Notes under the pieces: model-generated
What the model was told of the DNA's origin: nothing
The model's database searches: none
The model's input: the letters and a program-made list of their open reading frames with translations, nothing else
Position numbers and translations under genes: made by a program
Part shown: positions 12,701 to 20,289 of the stretch, in pieces
Position numbering within the stretch: the first letter of the stretch is position 1
How the letters are laid out: each line of letters begins with the position of its first letter
Origin: an uncultured Oscillospiraceae bacterium
Lineage (GTDB): Bacteria; Bacillota; Clostridia; Oscillospirales; Ruminococcaceae
Assembly (NCBI GenBank): GCA_905212515.1
Contig: CAJMEU010000014.1
Location: forward strand, 1 to 29,141
Length of the DNA stretch: 29,141 nt
Reading direction: 5' to 3'

Positions 12701-13816
12701 TTATCGTTTCAGGATCTCGTCCAGCGTGACCGTGCGCTTTTCGCGGATGGACGCATAGCAGGCCTCCACGCAGGCGATGGTTTTGATATTGTCGATGCCG
12801 CTGATCTCCGGCGTCTCGCCCTTTTCCACCGCGCACAGCAGGCTGCCCATGGTGCCGCGGAAAGCATCGGGGAACCACACCGTGTCCCACTGGGGCTTGA
12901 GCCACTCGTGGGGATAGGCCTTGCAGGCCAGTTCCAAGGTGCTGGGGCAGTGCTCGGGGTAGCGGTGCCAGCCGATGGTGCCCCGGGCGATGCCGTCGGT
13001 GCCGTCCACGCGCCAGCGGATGTAGTTGTCCTGGGCGCAGGGTTCCTCGGGCCAGGTCCACACATCATCCAGGTTGGTGGCCATCATGCCGTTTTTGTAT
13101 TTGTAGCTGACCTGGGTGATGCCGTCCGTGTGTTCGAATTTGGTGGGCGGGTCGGGGGGGCACACGGCGGTGATCTCCTCCGGGTCGCCGAAGAGGTACC
13201 GGAAGATATCCACATGATGGATGCCCATGCTGTAGATCTCCAGCTTGTCGTAGTTGCGCAGGAACGCCTGCCAATCCGGGATGGCCCGCATCTCGATGGT
13301 GGCCAGCACCGGCTCGCCCAGCAGGCCCTGATCCAGCACGTACTTGAGGGCGCGCATGGATTGGTCGTACCGCATGTTGGAGTTGACGGCCATGGGGATC
13401 CCCGCCTCCTGGCACAGGGTCGCCACTTCGCGGGCGTCCTCCAGGGACATGGCCAGCGGCTTCTGGCACAAAATGCCCCGCAGGTGTTTCTGTTTGACGG
13501 CTTCGCGCACGATCTCCACCTGAACGTCAGGCGGGGTAGCGATGTCCAGTATCTCGATCTCCGGGTCGGCCACCATCTCCTGCCAGGTGTCATACACGTG
13601 GGGGATGTCATACTCCTTGGCCACGGCCTCGCTGACTTCGCGGTTCAGGGAAGTCAGCCCATAGGGGTTGAAGCCCATGTCGCGGTAGGCTTTCAGCTGG
13701 CACTCTTTCATGATAAAACCGGCGCCCACGCAGCCGATGCGCCAGTCCTTGCGCTGGGGGCAGGGCGGCAGCGTGGCGTTTTCGATCTGGCGGATGAGTG
13801 TCTCTTTGTCCATCAT
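12701..13816 (-). CDS. Gfo/Idh/MocA family oxidoreductase (3 of 5), QKP variant
   Basis: A 371-residue dehydrogenase with a 25-residue N-terminal extension before the Rossmann fold (GAGFIM, 31-36). The catalytic motif reads CQKPLA, with Gln118 where the family normally has Glu; the lysine, Lys119, is kept. The histidine pair in SMGIHHVDIFRYLFG fits the substrate-binding domain. AAAGGAG precedes the start; ATG 13816 and ATG 13813 are both possible. It sits between the permease genes and a TIM-barrel isomerase in the transporter operon, so it should act early on the imported sugar. The specific substrate is unknown. Confidence 0.88.
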   Translation of the reverse strand: MMDKETLIRQIENATLPPCPQRKDWRIGCVGAGFIMKECQLKAYRDMGFNPYGLTSLNREVSEAVAKEYDIPHVYDTWQEMVADPEIEILDIATPPDVQVEIVREAVKQKHLRGILCQKPLAMSLEDAREVATLCQEAGIPMAVNSNMRYDQSMRALKYVLDQGLLGEPVLATIEMRAIPDWQAFLRNYDKLEIYSMGIHHVDIFRYLFGDPEEITAVCPPDPPTKFEHTDGITQVSYKYKNGMMATNLDDVWTWPEEPCAQDNYIRWRVDGTDGIARGTIGWHRYPEHCPSTLELACKAYPHEWLKPQWDTVWFPDAFRGTMGSLLCAVEKGETPEISGIDNIKTIACVEACYASIREKRTVTLDEILKR

Positions 13817-13875
13817 CGTTTGTTTCGCTCCTTTCGGCGGGCGCCGGGCGGCACCCTTTCTGCAAAATTGCGGTT

Positions 13876-14859
13876 TTATTGACGCACGGGTTTTGCGCGG
13901 TTGTACGCGGCCAGCAGAACGATGAGCACCGCGCCCATGATCATGTTTTTGACGCTGTCCGTCACCTGCAGCACAGCCAGGCCGTTGCTGAGAATGATCA
14001 GCAGCAGCGCGCCCGCGGCGGTGCCGCTATAGCTGCCTTTGCCGCCGGTGAGCAGCGTGCCGCCGATGACCACGGCCACGATGGAGTCCATGGTCATGCC
14101 GTCATAGGTACCGCACTTGATGAAGCCGGAGTTGCCCGCGCCGATGAAGCCGGCCAAGCCGCCCAGCGCGCCGGCCAGCACGTAGTTGAGCATTTTGATC
14201 TTGGTGGTTTTGATGCCCGTGAGGAAGGCCGCGCGGTTGTTGTTGCCTGTGAGGGTGAGCTGCTGGCCGTAGCGCGTGCGGCTCAGCAGATAATACATCA
14301 CCACGAAGAACACGGCCGCAAACAGCACGATGGCCGGGAAGAAGCCGCCAAAGCGGGTGGTGATGAGGGATTTGAACCAATCGGGGGCCTTGGTGTCGTT
14401 GGGTTTGCCGTTGGTGGCCACATACTGCAGGCGGCTGACGATGTTGGAGATGTACAGGGTGACGACCATGGGCGGCAAACCGGCCTTGACCGAACCGATG
14501 CCGTTGCACAGGCCCACCAGGCCGCCCACCGCCAGGCAGGCCAGCAGGGCCAGCAGCATTTTGCCCACGCCGCTGCTGCCGCTCATCACGCTGACGGCCA
14601 GCAGGGCCGTCATGGACATGGTGGCGCCCACGGACATATCGATGCCGTCCGAAATGATGACCAGCGTCTGCCCCGCCGAGGCGATGAGCAGCATGGAAGT
14701 GAGGGACAGAATACTGCCGAAGGTGATGGGGTTCAGGCTTTTGGGGTTGAGGATGATGGTGATGAGGAACAGCAGCGCGCTGATGACCAGCGCCATGCCG
14801 ATCTGGTTGTTCTTGACGAACAGTTTGAATTTGGAGGCAGTGGCTGTATTACTTTTCAT
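13876..14859 (-). CDS. Sugar ABC transporter permease, RbsC family (second permease)
   Basis: A 327-residue integral membrane protein of the BPD_transp_2 (RbsC/XylH) family with about eight to ten hydrophobic segments. Typical stretches are LVIISDGIDMSVGATMSM, an N-terminal family hallmark, and the cytoplasmic loop near TGNNNRAAFLTGIKT that would contact the ATPase. Its start overlaps the end of the other permease gene by 11 bp. The operon encodes two non-identical permeases, so the channel is probably a heterodimer. GC-rich, leucine-rich composition is as expected for the family. Confidence 0.9.
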   Translation of the reverse strand: MKSNTATASKFKLFVKNNQIGMALVISALLFLITIILNPKSLNPITFGSILSLTSMLLIASAGQTLVIISDGIDMSVGATMSMTALLAVSVMSGSSGVGKMLLALLACLAVGGLVGLCNGIGSVKAGLPPMVVTLYISNIVSRLQYVATNGKPNDTKAPDWFKSLITTRFGGFFPAIVLFAAVFFVVMYYLLSRTRYGQQLTLTGNNNRAAFLTGIKTTKIKMLNYVLAGALGGLAGFIGAGNSGFIKCGTYDGMTMDSIVAVVIGGTLLTGGKGSYSGTAAGALLLIILSNGLAVLQVTDSVKNMIMGAVLIVLLAAYNRAKPVRQ

Positions 14860-15895
14860 GTTTTGGCCCTCCCGTCACTTGCTTTTTCAGGCCGGTGAGC
14901 AGCGTGGTGCGCTGTGCTTTCACGGCGAAGATCGTGCCCAGCAGGCCCAGCAGGATGATGGTGTCCGACACCAGATTGTGCCAATAGGTGTTGAACTGGC
15001 CGGGCAGCAGGGAGAAGATCTTGGGCACGGACGTCTGCACCAGCAGCTGGAAGCCGACGCCGTACAGGGCGCACATCATAGTGCCCCAGCCGCCGGACAA
15101 TGCGATGCCGCCCAGGATACAGGCGCTGATGCTCTGCAGGCCGTAGATCTCGCCGGTGATAGGGTTGCCGGTGGAATAGGCCGCCGTGTAGCAGATGCCG
15201 GCAAGGCCAGTGAGGAAGCCCACGATGGCATACACCTTTACCTTGGTGAGGGAACTGTCGATGCCGGTGGCGAAGGCGTTGCGCTCGTTGCCGCCAATGG
15301 CGTACACATGGTGCAGAAGAGGCGTGCGGCGCAGGTACACCCAGCCCAGATAACACAGCACCAACAGGATGACGCTGGTGGGGATGAAGCCCAGCCAATA
15401 AGTATCGTAGAATTTGTTCATCTCCACGGGCACCTTGCCGCCGGGGGCCGGGCGGATCATCAGGTTGATGCCCTTGACGATGTAGATCATGGCATAGCCC
15501 GCCAGCAGCGGCGGGATGCGCAGGTAGGATACGATGAGGCCGTTCAGCGTGGCCAGCAGCACCGTGGCCAGGATGGTGATCAGCCAGGCCAGGGGCGCGG
15601 GCATGCCCGTCCATTCGGGCAGCATCACGGCCAGCACGTTGGCAAAGCTCATCTGCACGCCGATGGAAATATCGATGATGCCCATCAGCATCAGCAGCGC
15701 CTGGCCCATGGTGAGCAGGATCAGCGGCATGTAGTTTTTGAACAGGGTGGCAAAGTTTTTATAGGTCTTGATGGTAAAAAAGCCCGCCGGGTCTTGCACG
15801 GCCTGGATGGTGAAGTACACCACCAGAGCGGCCAAAAACAGCACCATGCCCACGTAAGCGGGGGATTTTTTCAGCTCGGTCAATTTGTTTTTCAT
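14849..15895 (-). CDS. Sugar ABC transporter permease, RbsC family (first permease)
   Basis: A 348-residue membrane protein of the RbsC/XylH family. LMGIIDISIGVQMSFANVLAV matches the family's conserved membrane motif and IGGNERNAFATGIDSS is the ATPase-facing loop. The inner ATG 15895 is preferred because AGGGG lies about eight bases upstream; GTG 15904, overlapping the ATPase stop codon, sits against the ribosome binding site. It differs clearly from the second permease (C-terminal sequence, loop lengths), so this is not a recent duplicate. It would form the membrane channel with that protein and the ATPase. Confidence 0.9.
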   Translation of the reverse strand: MKNKLTELKKSPAYVGMVLFLAALVVYFTIQAVQDPAGFFTIKTYKNFATLFKNYMPLILLTMGQALLMLMGIIDISIGVQMSFANVLAVMLPEWTGMPAPLAWLITILATVLLATLNGLIVSYLRIPPLLAGYAMIYIVKGINLMIRPAPGGKVPVEMNKFYDTYWLGFIPTSVILLVLCYLGWVYLRRTPLLHHVYAIGGNERNAFATGIDSSLTKVKVYAIVGFLTGLAGICYTAAYSTGNPITGEIYGLQSISACILGGIALSGGWGTMMCALYGVGFQLLVQTSVPKIFSLLPGQFNTYWHNLVSDTIILLGLLGTIFAVKAQRTTLLTGLKKQVTGGPKHEK

Positions 15896-15900
15896 CTCGC

Positions 15901-17433
15901 TCACCCCTCCCCTTTCTGGGCCGCGTCGCTCAGGCCCAGCATGGCGGCCACCAGCTTTTCCTCGGTGCGGTCGGCGCCGGCCAGGTGGGCGCTGATGTGC
16001 CCTTCGTAGAATACATAGATGCGGTCGGAGATCTCCAGCAGCTCCTCGTTGTCACTGGACACGTAGATCACGCTCATGCCGTCTTCCAGGCACTTTTTCA
16101 GGATGGCATGGATCTCGTGGCGGGAGTGGATGTCCACGCCCTTGGTGGGGTCGTCCAGCAAAAGCAGCGAGGGCGGCAGCGCGATCCAGCGGCCCACCAC
16201 CAGCTTTTGCTGGTTGCCGCCGGACAGGGAGCTGGCCGGGTGCTGGGGGCTGCCGGCCACGATGCCGTAATCGTCCATGGCCTTTTGGGCAAAATCCAGC
16301 ACCGTCTTTTTGGACAGCGGGGTGAACAGCTTGCCCTTGGTGCCTTTGGCCGCGAAGATGTTTTCGGCCACGCTGCGGATGGGGAACACGGATTCGCGCG
16401 CGCGGTCGCCGGAGATGAAGCCCATATCGTCGGCGATGGCGTCCGCCGGGGAGTGGTAGTGCACCGGGCGGCCTTTATAGCGCACCTCGCCGGAGGAGGC
16501 GTGCTCGTCCGCCAGGATAGCGCGGATGAAATCCGCCTGGCCCTGGCCGTCCAGGCCGCCGATGCCCACCACTTCGCCCTTATAGGCGCGGAAGTCCACG
16601 TGATCCAGCTTGGGCAGCATAGTCAAGCCGCGCACGTCCAGCAGCAGGTCCGCGTCCGAGTGTTCGCGGTGATCCGCCGCGGGGCCGCCGGCAGTATGAT
16701 CCGGGCGCTTGCCCGTCATGTGGAACACGATCTCGTCCAGGTCCATGTCCTTGATGGCACCGCTGGCCACGGTCTCGCCGCCCTTGAGAATGGTGCAGCG
16801 GTCACACACGCGGAAGATCTCATTCATGCGGTGGGTGACGATGATGATGGCCATGCCCTCTTGTTTGAGCTGCTGCAGCGTGTCGAAGAGGATGTCCACC
16901 TCATCCGAGTGCAGGGAGGCCGTGGCCTCGTCCAGCACCAGGATCTTGGGCTGCATGGCCAAAGCCTTGGCGATCTCCACCATGCTTTGGGTGCTGGGCA
17001 TCAAAAACTGCACCAGGGCGTCCGGGTCCACGTCGATCTTCAGTTTATCCAGGTACTGCTGGGTCAGGGCGCGGGCCTTTTTGGCGTCCACCATGCCCGC
17101 TTTGCCCTTGGGCTCCATGCCCAGGGTGATGTTGTCCACGATGCTCATGGTGGGGATGAGCGAAAGGTCTTGGTAGGCCACCGCCACGCCCAGCCTGCGG
17201 GCGTCGGCGCTGGAGCGGATCTGGACTTGTTTGCCGTCGATGACGATGGTGCCCTCGTTGGGGTTCACCAGGCCGCTGAGCACTTTCATCAGGGTGGATT
17301 TGCCGCTGCCGTTGGAGCCCAGCAGCGCCATGATCTCGCCGGAATTCACCTGCAGAGAGGCCCCGCTGAGCGCCTTCACCGCGTCGAAATTCTTGGAAAT
17401 ACCTTTCATTTCCAGCAAGGAGTATCCCTCCAT
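15901..17433 (-). CDS. Sugar ABC transporter ATPase (RbsA/MglA family, two ABC domains)
   Basis: A 510-residue tandem ATPase that powers import. The N-terminal domain has a good Walker A (GSNGSGKST, 39-47) and Walker B (ILVLDEATASL) but a degraded signature (MPSTQS). The C-terminal domain has a degraded Walker A (GGLDGQGQ) but a full signature (LSGGNQQK) and Walker B (LLLLDDPTKGVD). This split is normal for carbohydrate-uptake-transporter-2 ATPases. The start is uncertain: ATG 17433 has no obvious ribosome binding site; ATG 17409 is an alternative. A strong hairpin separates it from the binding-protein gene. The first permease gene follows with overlapping ends. Confidence 0.93.
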   Translation of the reverse strand: MEGYSLLEMKGISKNFDAVKALSGASLQVNSGEIMALLGSNGSGKSTLMKVLSGLVNPNEGTIVIDGKQVQIRSSADARRLGVAVAYQDLSLIPTMSIVDNITLGMEPKGKAGMVDAKKARALTQQYLDKLKIDVDPDALVQFLMPSTQSMVEIAKALAMQPKILVLDEATASLHSDEVDILFDTLQQLKQEGMAIIIVTHRMNEIFRVCDRCTILKGGETVASGAIKDMDLDEIVFHMTGKRPDHTAGGPAADHREHSDADLLLDVRGLTMLPKLDHVDFRAYKGEVVGIGGLDGQGQADFIRAILADEHASSGEVRYKGRPVHYHSPADAIADDMGFISGDRARESVFPIRSVAENIFAAKGTKGKLFTPLSKKTVLDFAQKAMDDYGIVAGSPQHPASSLSGGNQQKLVVGRWIALPPSLLLLDDPTKGVDIHSRHEIHAILKKCLEDGMSVIYVSSDNEELLEISDRIYVFYEGHISAHLAGADRTEEKLVAAMLGLSDAAQKGEG

Positions 17434-17504
17434 TTATAAGATTCAGCCGGATGGCTGGGTTTGACTTGTTTGGACAGGTTCATGAAAAAAGTGAGGCAGG
17501 ATAT

Positions 17505-17543
17505 CGATTACGCCGACGGGTGCAAATCCCGTCGGCGTAATCG
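17505..17543 (-). other. 16-bp perfect hairpin between binding-protein and ATPase genes
   Basis: A perfect 16-bp stem (17505-17520 with 17528-17543) with loop TGCAAAT lies 35 bp after the binding-protein stop codon on the minus strand. No T tract follows, so it is more likely an mRNA-stabilising or partial-termination element that lets the binding protein be made in excess over the channel. Confidence 0.75.
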
Positions 17544-17577
17544 CACCCTGTATGGAAGCAGGTCCTGCTGCTACTTC

Positions 17578-18699
17578 TTATTTGAAGTAAGCGGCTTTGG
17601 CCTCGTCCACGGACAGGTAAGAAGAGATGGACATCGAATCGGGCATATCCTTCACTTCTTCCAGTCTTTCGGCCATGTTGTCATAGGTCATGATCCACTG
17701 GGGCGCATAATAGATCTCGGTCGCGCTGTGCATCTTGCTGGTATCCAGCTCGTTGCCCAGACGGACGTTGAGCGCAACGGCCAGAGCAGTGGCGCCGATT
17801 CCCGGAGGGTTCTCGGTGACGATGAACGGGCACACCAGCTCGTTCTCGTTGATCTTGGCGATGCGGCGGATCCAGGCGATCTCCTCGGAAGAGGTGATGC
17901 AGCCGGGATAGGGGGCGCCGGCCTCTTCGATGGCGTCCATGATGCCCTGCGCGGACTCCTCGTTGATGATGCCGTCAAACTCCAGGCCGGAGGCCAGGAT
18001 CTCGCTCATCAGCTGTTTGGCTTCGGGGTCGCTCCAGTTGTGGGCGACGGCCTTCACGATCTCGATATCGGCCGCGGCCAGGTCCTCGGTCCAGCGTTTG
18101 CTGCGGATCTCGGTGGCGGAGTTGCCCTCGATGCCCTTAAACTGCACGACTTTGCTGCCGGCGCCCAGGGTCTCGATCACGAAGTCAGAGTTCAGTTTCG
18201 CATAAGCGTCCTGATCCACGACCACGTTGAGGATCTTGTCAGAGTCATAGATGCAGTCGGCGTTGACATAGGTGATGCCGGCCTCAGTGGCCTTGTCGAT
18301 CACAGCGTCCAGGCCGGAGGCGGCGATCGGGTTCACCAGGATGATGTCGTAGCCGTCGTTGATGGACTGCTCCAGCTGCTGAGTCTCCAGCGCGGGGTCA
18401 TTGTTGGCCACGAAGCTGTTGTACTCGCTGATCAGGCCGGCCTCTTTGGCGGTGTTGGCCGCCTCGGCCATCTGATCCTCGTAGACGGTGCGGTAGGGGT
18501 TGCCCTCGACGATGGCGTTGTGCGAGGCGACTTTGAAGCCGCCGGTGGCCGCGGGCGCCTCGGAAGAAGCGGGCGTGCTGGCCGGAGTGCTAGCGGCCGG
18601 GGTGCTGGCGGGCGTGCTGGAACTGGTGCCGCCGCCGCATGCCGCGAGCAGCGCGCCGATCATCGCGACCGCCAAGAGTGCGCTAAGAACTTTTTTCAT
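17578..18699 (-). CDS. Sugar ABC transporter substrate-binding lipoprotein (RbsB-like)
   Basis: A 373-residue binding protein of the periplasmic-binding-protein-4 / RbsB type. The N terminus is a lipoprotein signal with lipobox LAAC (Cys21), so the mature protein is membrane-anchored. A Ser/Thr/Pro/Ala linker made of STPA repeats (about 26-53) tethers the two-lobed domain, with ILVNPIAASGLDAVIDKATEAGI matching the family's signature region. AAGGAGG lies before ATG 18699. It is the first gene of the transporter operon, behind a long leader (about 84 nt). The ligand cannot be predicted; RbsB relatives bind ribose, galactose, xylose, inositol and allose. Confidence 0.92.
   Translation of the reverse strand: MKKVLSALLAVAMIGALLAACGGGTSSSTPASTPAASTPASTPASSEAPAATGGFKVASHNAIVEGNPYRTVYEDQMAEAANTAKEAGLISEYNSFVANNDPALETQQLEQSINDGYDIILVNPIAASGLDAVIDKATEAGITYVNADCIYDSDKILNVVVDQDAYAKLNSDFVIETLGAGSKVVQFKGIEGNSATEIRSKRWTEDLAAADIEIVKAVAHNWSDPEAKQLMSEILASGLEFDGIINEESAQGIMDAIEEAGAPYPGCITSSEEIAWIRRIAKINENELVCPFIVTENPPGIGATALAVALNVRLGNELDTSKMHSATEIYYAPQWIMTYDNMAERLEEVKDMPDSMSISSYLSVDEAKAAYFK
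18568..18618 (-). repeat. 12-bp tandem repeat coding the STPA linker
   Basis: Four 12-bp units (18568-18579, 18580-18591, 18595-18606, 18607-18618), one separated by an extra Ala codon, encode Ser-Thr-Pro-Ala repeats in the lipoprotein linker. Units differ mainly at third positions. Such a repeat can expand or shrink by slippage and change linker length. Confidence 0.8.
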
Positions 18700-18728
18700 G
18701 GTTTGTCCTCCTTGTCAAATTTATAATC

Positions 18729-18777
18729 AGAGCAGGGCGCTCTAACTACCGTTGTTGTGTGGCCCTTGCGCGGGGCC
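18729..18777 (-). promoter_or_regulatory. Structured leader of the transporter operon
   Basis: The predicted leader (about 18700-18783) holds two inverted repeats, GGCCC-N7-GGGCC (18761-18777) and AGAGC-N5-GCTCT (18729-18743). Neither is followed by a T tract and no known riboswitch class was recognised. Confidence 0.35.
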
Positions 18778-18788
18778 GTTCTTGTTTT

Positions 18789-18858
18789 CATTTTACTTCA
18801 TTTCTGTGCAAATTTCAACATTTTTAATCTTTTTCGTGCATTTTAACGCATTTCACCA
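18789..18858 (-). repeat. Seven AAAATG-like units at exact 10-bp spacing over the transporter promoter
   Basis: On the minus strand GAAATG, AAAATG, AAAAAG, AAAATG, AATTTG, GAAATG and AAAATG follow one another, each separated by four unrelated bases, giving a strict 10-bp period over 70 bp. The array spans the -10, the -35 and the upstream DNA and reaches into the stop codon of the DUF4340 gene. One unit per helical turn suggests either cooperative protein binding or bent DNA. Confidence 0.75.
18790..18818 (-). promoter_or_regulatory. Promoter of the seven-gene transporter operon
   Basis: Minus-strand TTGAAA (18813-18818), 17-nt spacer, TAAAAT (18790-18795). The surrounding AAAAATG-TTGAAATTTGCA resembles the NanE operon promoter (AAAAATG, three bases, TTGAAATTGCA), suggesting common control. 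Confidence 0.75.
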
Positions 18859-20289
18859 TTCAGTTTTGAACGTTTTGCCAGTGATGAGCCCTTCCAGAGC
18901 CTCCTGGACCACCGGCAGGAAGTTCTGGCGCATGGTAAATTCACAGCTTCCGTTCACCTGGACGTACAGCCTGCGCTGGGGGGCTGTGTAAAGTGCCAGC
19001 ACGTCGTCATCTTTTTTGCTGTTGCGGTAAATATAGCGGATGACCATGTCCGCTTCACCGGAAAGCTGCGGCACCTGTGCCAGCGCCGCCTCGTCGCAGG
19101 CGGCCGAGGTGATCAGGTTGTAAAAGGCGCGGAACTGGGCGCTGTCCAGCGGCTGTCCCCCGTAAGAGGCGGCGATGTTTTTGGCGTCCCCTTCCACCTC
19201 GAAGCGGTAGTCCCTGCCGGCGGCAGATATCTCCACGGCCTGCACGTCCGAGATAAAGGGCGAGAGGAACCAGCGCAGCACGAAATCCTCGTACTGCACA
19301 TGGAGGAAGGACAGGTCCAGGATGCGGTACACCACGGCGTCGTCGTTCAGGGTGACGATATACCCATCCTCCCATTGGCTGATCAGCAGCTTGTAATGTT
19401 CCACCGGGGCGTCCGCGCCGTTTTTATAGTCGAATTCGATGCACAGATACGGGTCGTCGAAGCCGTAGGCGGCCAGCGCCTCCTGCGTGCAGTTGTAGTC
19501 CACCACGCCCTCGGAGATCAACCCCAGCAGGTCCTCGGCCACCTCCAGCAGGGTGGTGGCGTTTGCCTCGTGCAGGCCGGGTTCCGTCACCACGTGGGTG
19601 AGGGCGCCGAAGCTGAGGCCGACGAGCTGCATGTCCGCCCGCTCGGGCAGCACGGCTTTGAGGACGATGGGGTTTTCCAGCGCTCGTCCGCTGAAGGTGA
19701 TATCCTGCAAAGCGTCCAGCTCGGAGGCTGTATTCTCAGGCGGGATGATGATGTAATCGATATATTTTTCCACCGGCATGGTAAAGCGAATGGAGCGGCT
19801 GTTCTTCATCAGCAGTACCGCGCCTCCGCCCTCTTCCATCAGGTAACGGCCACCGCCGATGGGCTCCTCAGCCCCCAGCAGCAGATGCAGGGTGCCGCCG
19901 TCGGCATAGGTGATATCCACCCGGGCCTCGGGCTGTGCCAGCCCGTAGTCGGCCAGCGCGGACAAGTCCTCCGTGACGCGCCGGGTATACTGCACGCTGG
20001 CGGCCTCGTCCCGCAGCATCTGCACGTACTCGTCATTCACCAGATGGGCCGGCAGGTCGGCCACGGTATAAGCGCCGCCCTCCCAGGTGACGGTGTACCC
20101 GCCGTGCTGGTTTTCCACCTCCACGCGGGCCACGTCCTCAGGCGTTTTCTGCACGAGGTACAGCGTCTCATCCGCGCTGGAGGGGGAAGTGCTTTCCGCC
20201 GGCGGCCGGGACAGCAGCAGCCATCCCGCCCCGCCCAGCAGCGCCAGCACCAGCAGCGCGGCAAGAAGTATCTTGATGGGTTTTGCCAT
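18853..20289 (-). CDS. DUF4340 domain membrane-anchored protein
   Basis: A 478-residue protein with one N-terminal membrane segment (about residues 7-26) and a large outer domain of repeated beta-rich units of the DUF4340 kind. Proteins of this type are found beside GldG-like genes in ABC-2 export loci; their job is unknown. ATG 20289 is chosen because AGGAGG lies eight bases upstream and it overlaps the stop codon of the GldG-like gene (TAATG). It is the last gene of the four-gene ABC locus. No terminator is seen after it, and its end runs into the promoter array of the sugar transporter operon. Confidence 0.78.
   Translation of the reverse strand: MAKPIKILLAALLVLALLGGAGWLLLSRPPAESTSPSSADETLYLVQKTPEDVARVEVENQHGGYTVTWEGGAYTVADLPAHLVNDEYVQMLRDEAASVQYTRRVTEDLSALADYGLAQPEARVDITYADGGTLHLLLGAEEPIGGGRYLMEEGGGAVLLMKNSRSIRFTMPVEKYIDYIIIPPENTASELDALQDITFSGRALENPIVLKAVLPERADMQLVGLSFGALTHVVTEPGLHEANATTLLEVAEDLLGLISEGVVDYNCTQEALAAYGFDDPYLCIEFDYKNGADAPVEHYKLLISQWEDGYIVTLNDDAVVYRILDLSFLHVQYEDFVLRWFLSPFISDVQAVEISAAGRDYRFEVEGDAKNIAASYGGQPLDSAQFRAFYNLITSAACDEAALAQVPQLSGEADMVIRYIYRNSKKDDDVLALYTAPQRRLYVQVNGSCEFTMRQNFLPVVQEALEGLITGKTFKTEW

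Noticed and set aside
14330..17439. Very long open frames on the plus strand opposite the permease and ATPase genes (up to 559 codons)
   Set aside because: They lie wholly antisense to well-supported transporter genes, are rich in His/Gln/Ala/Arg as GC-rich shadow frames are, and lack ribosome binding sites and recognisable domains.
18568..18618. CRISPR-like repeats
   Set aside because: Units are only 12 bp, have no spacers and lie in frame within a lipoprotein linker; no cas genes are nearby.
18700..18783. A riboswitch in the transporter operon leader
   Set aside because: Two short hairpins are present, but no known aptamer core, anti-terminator or T tract was recognised.
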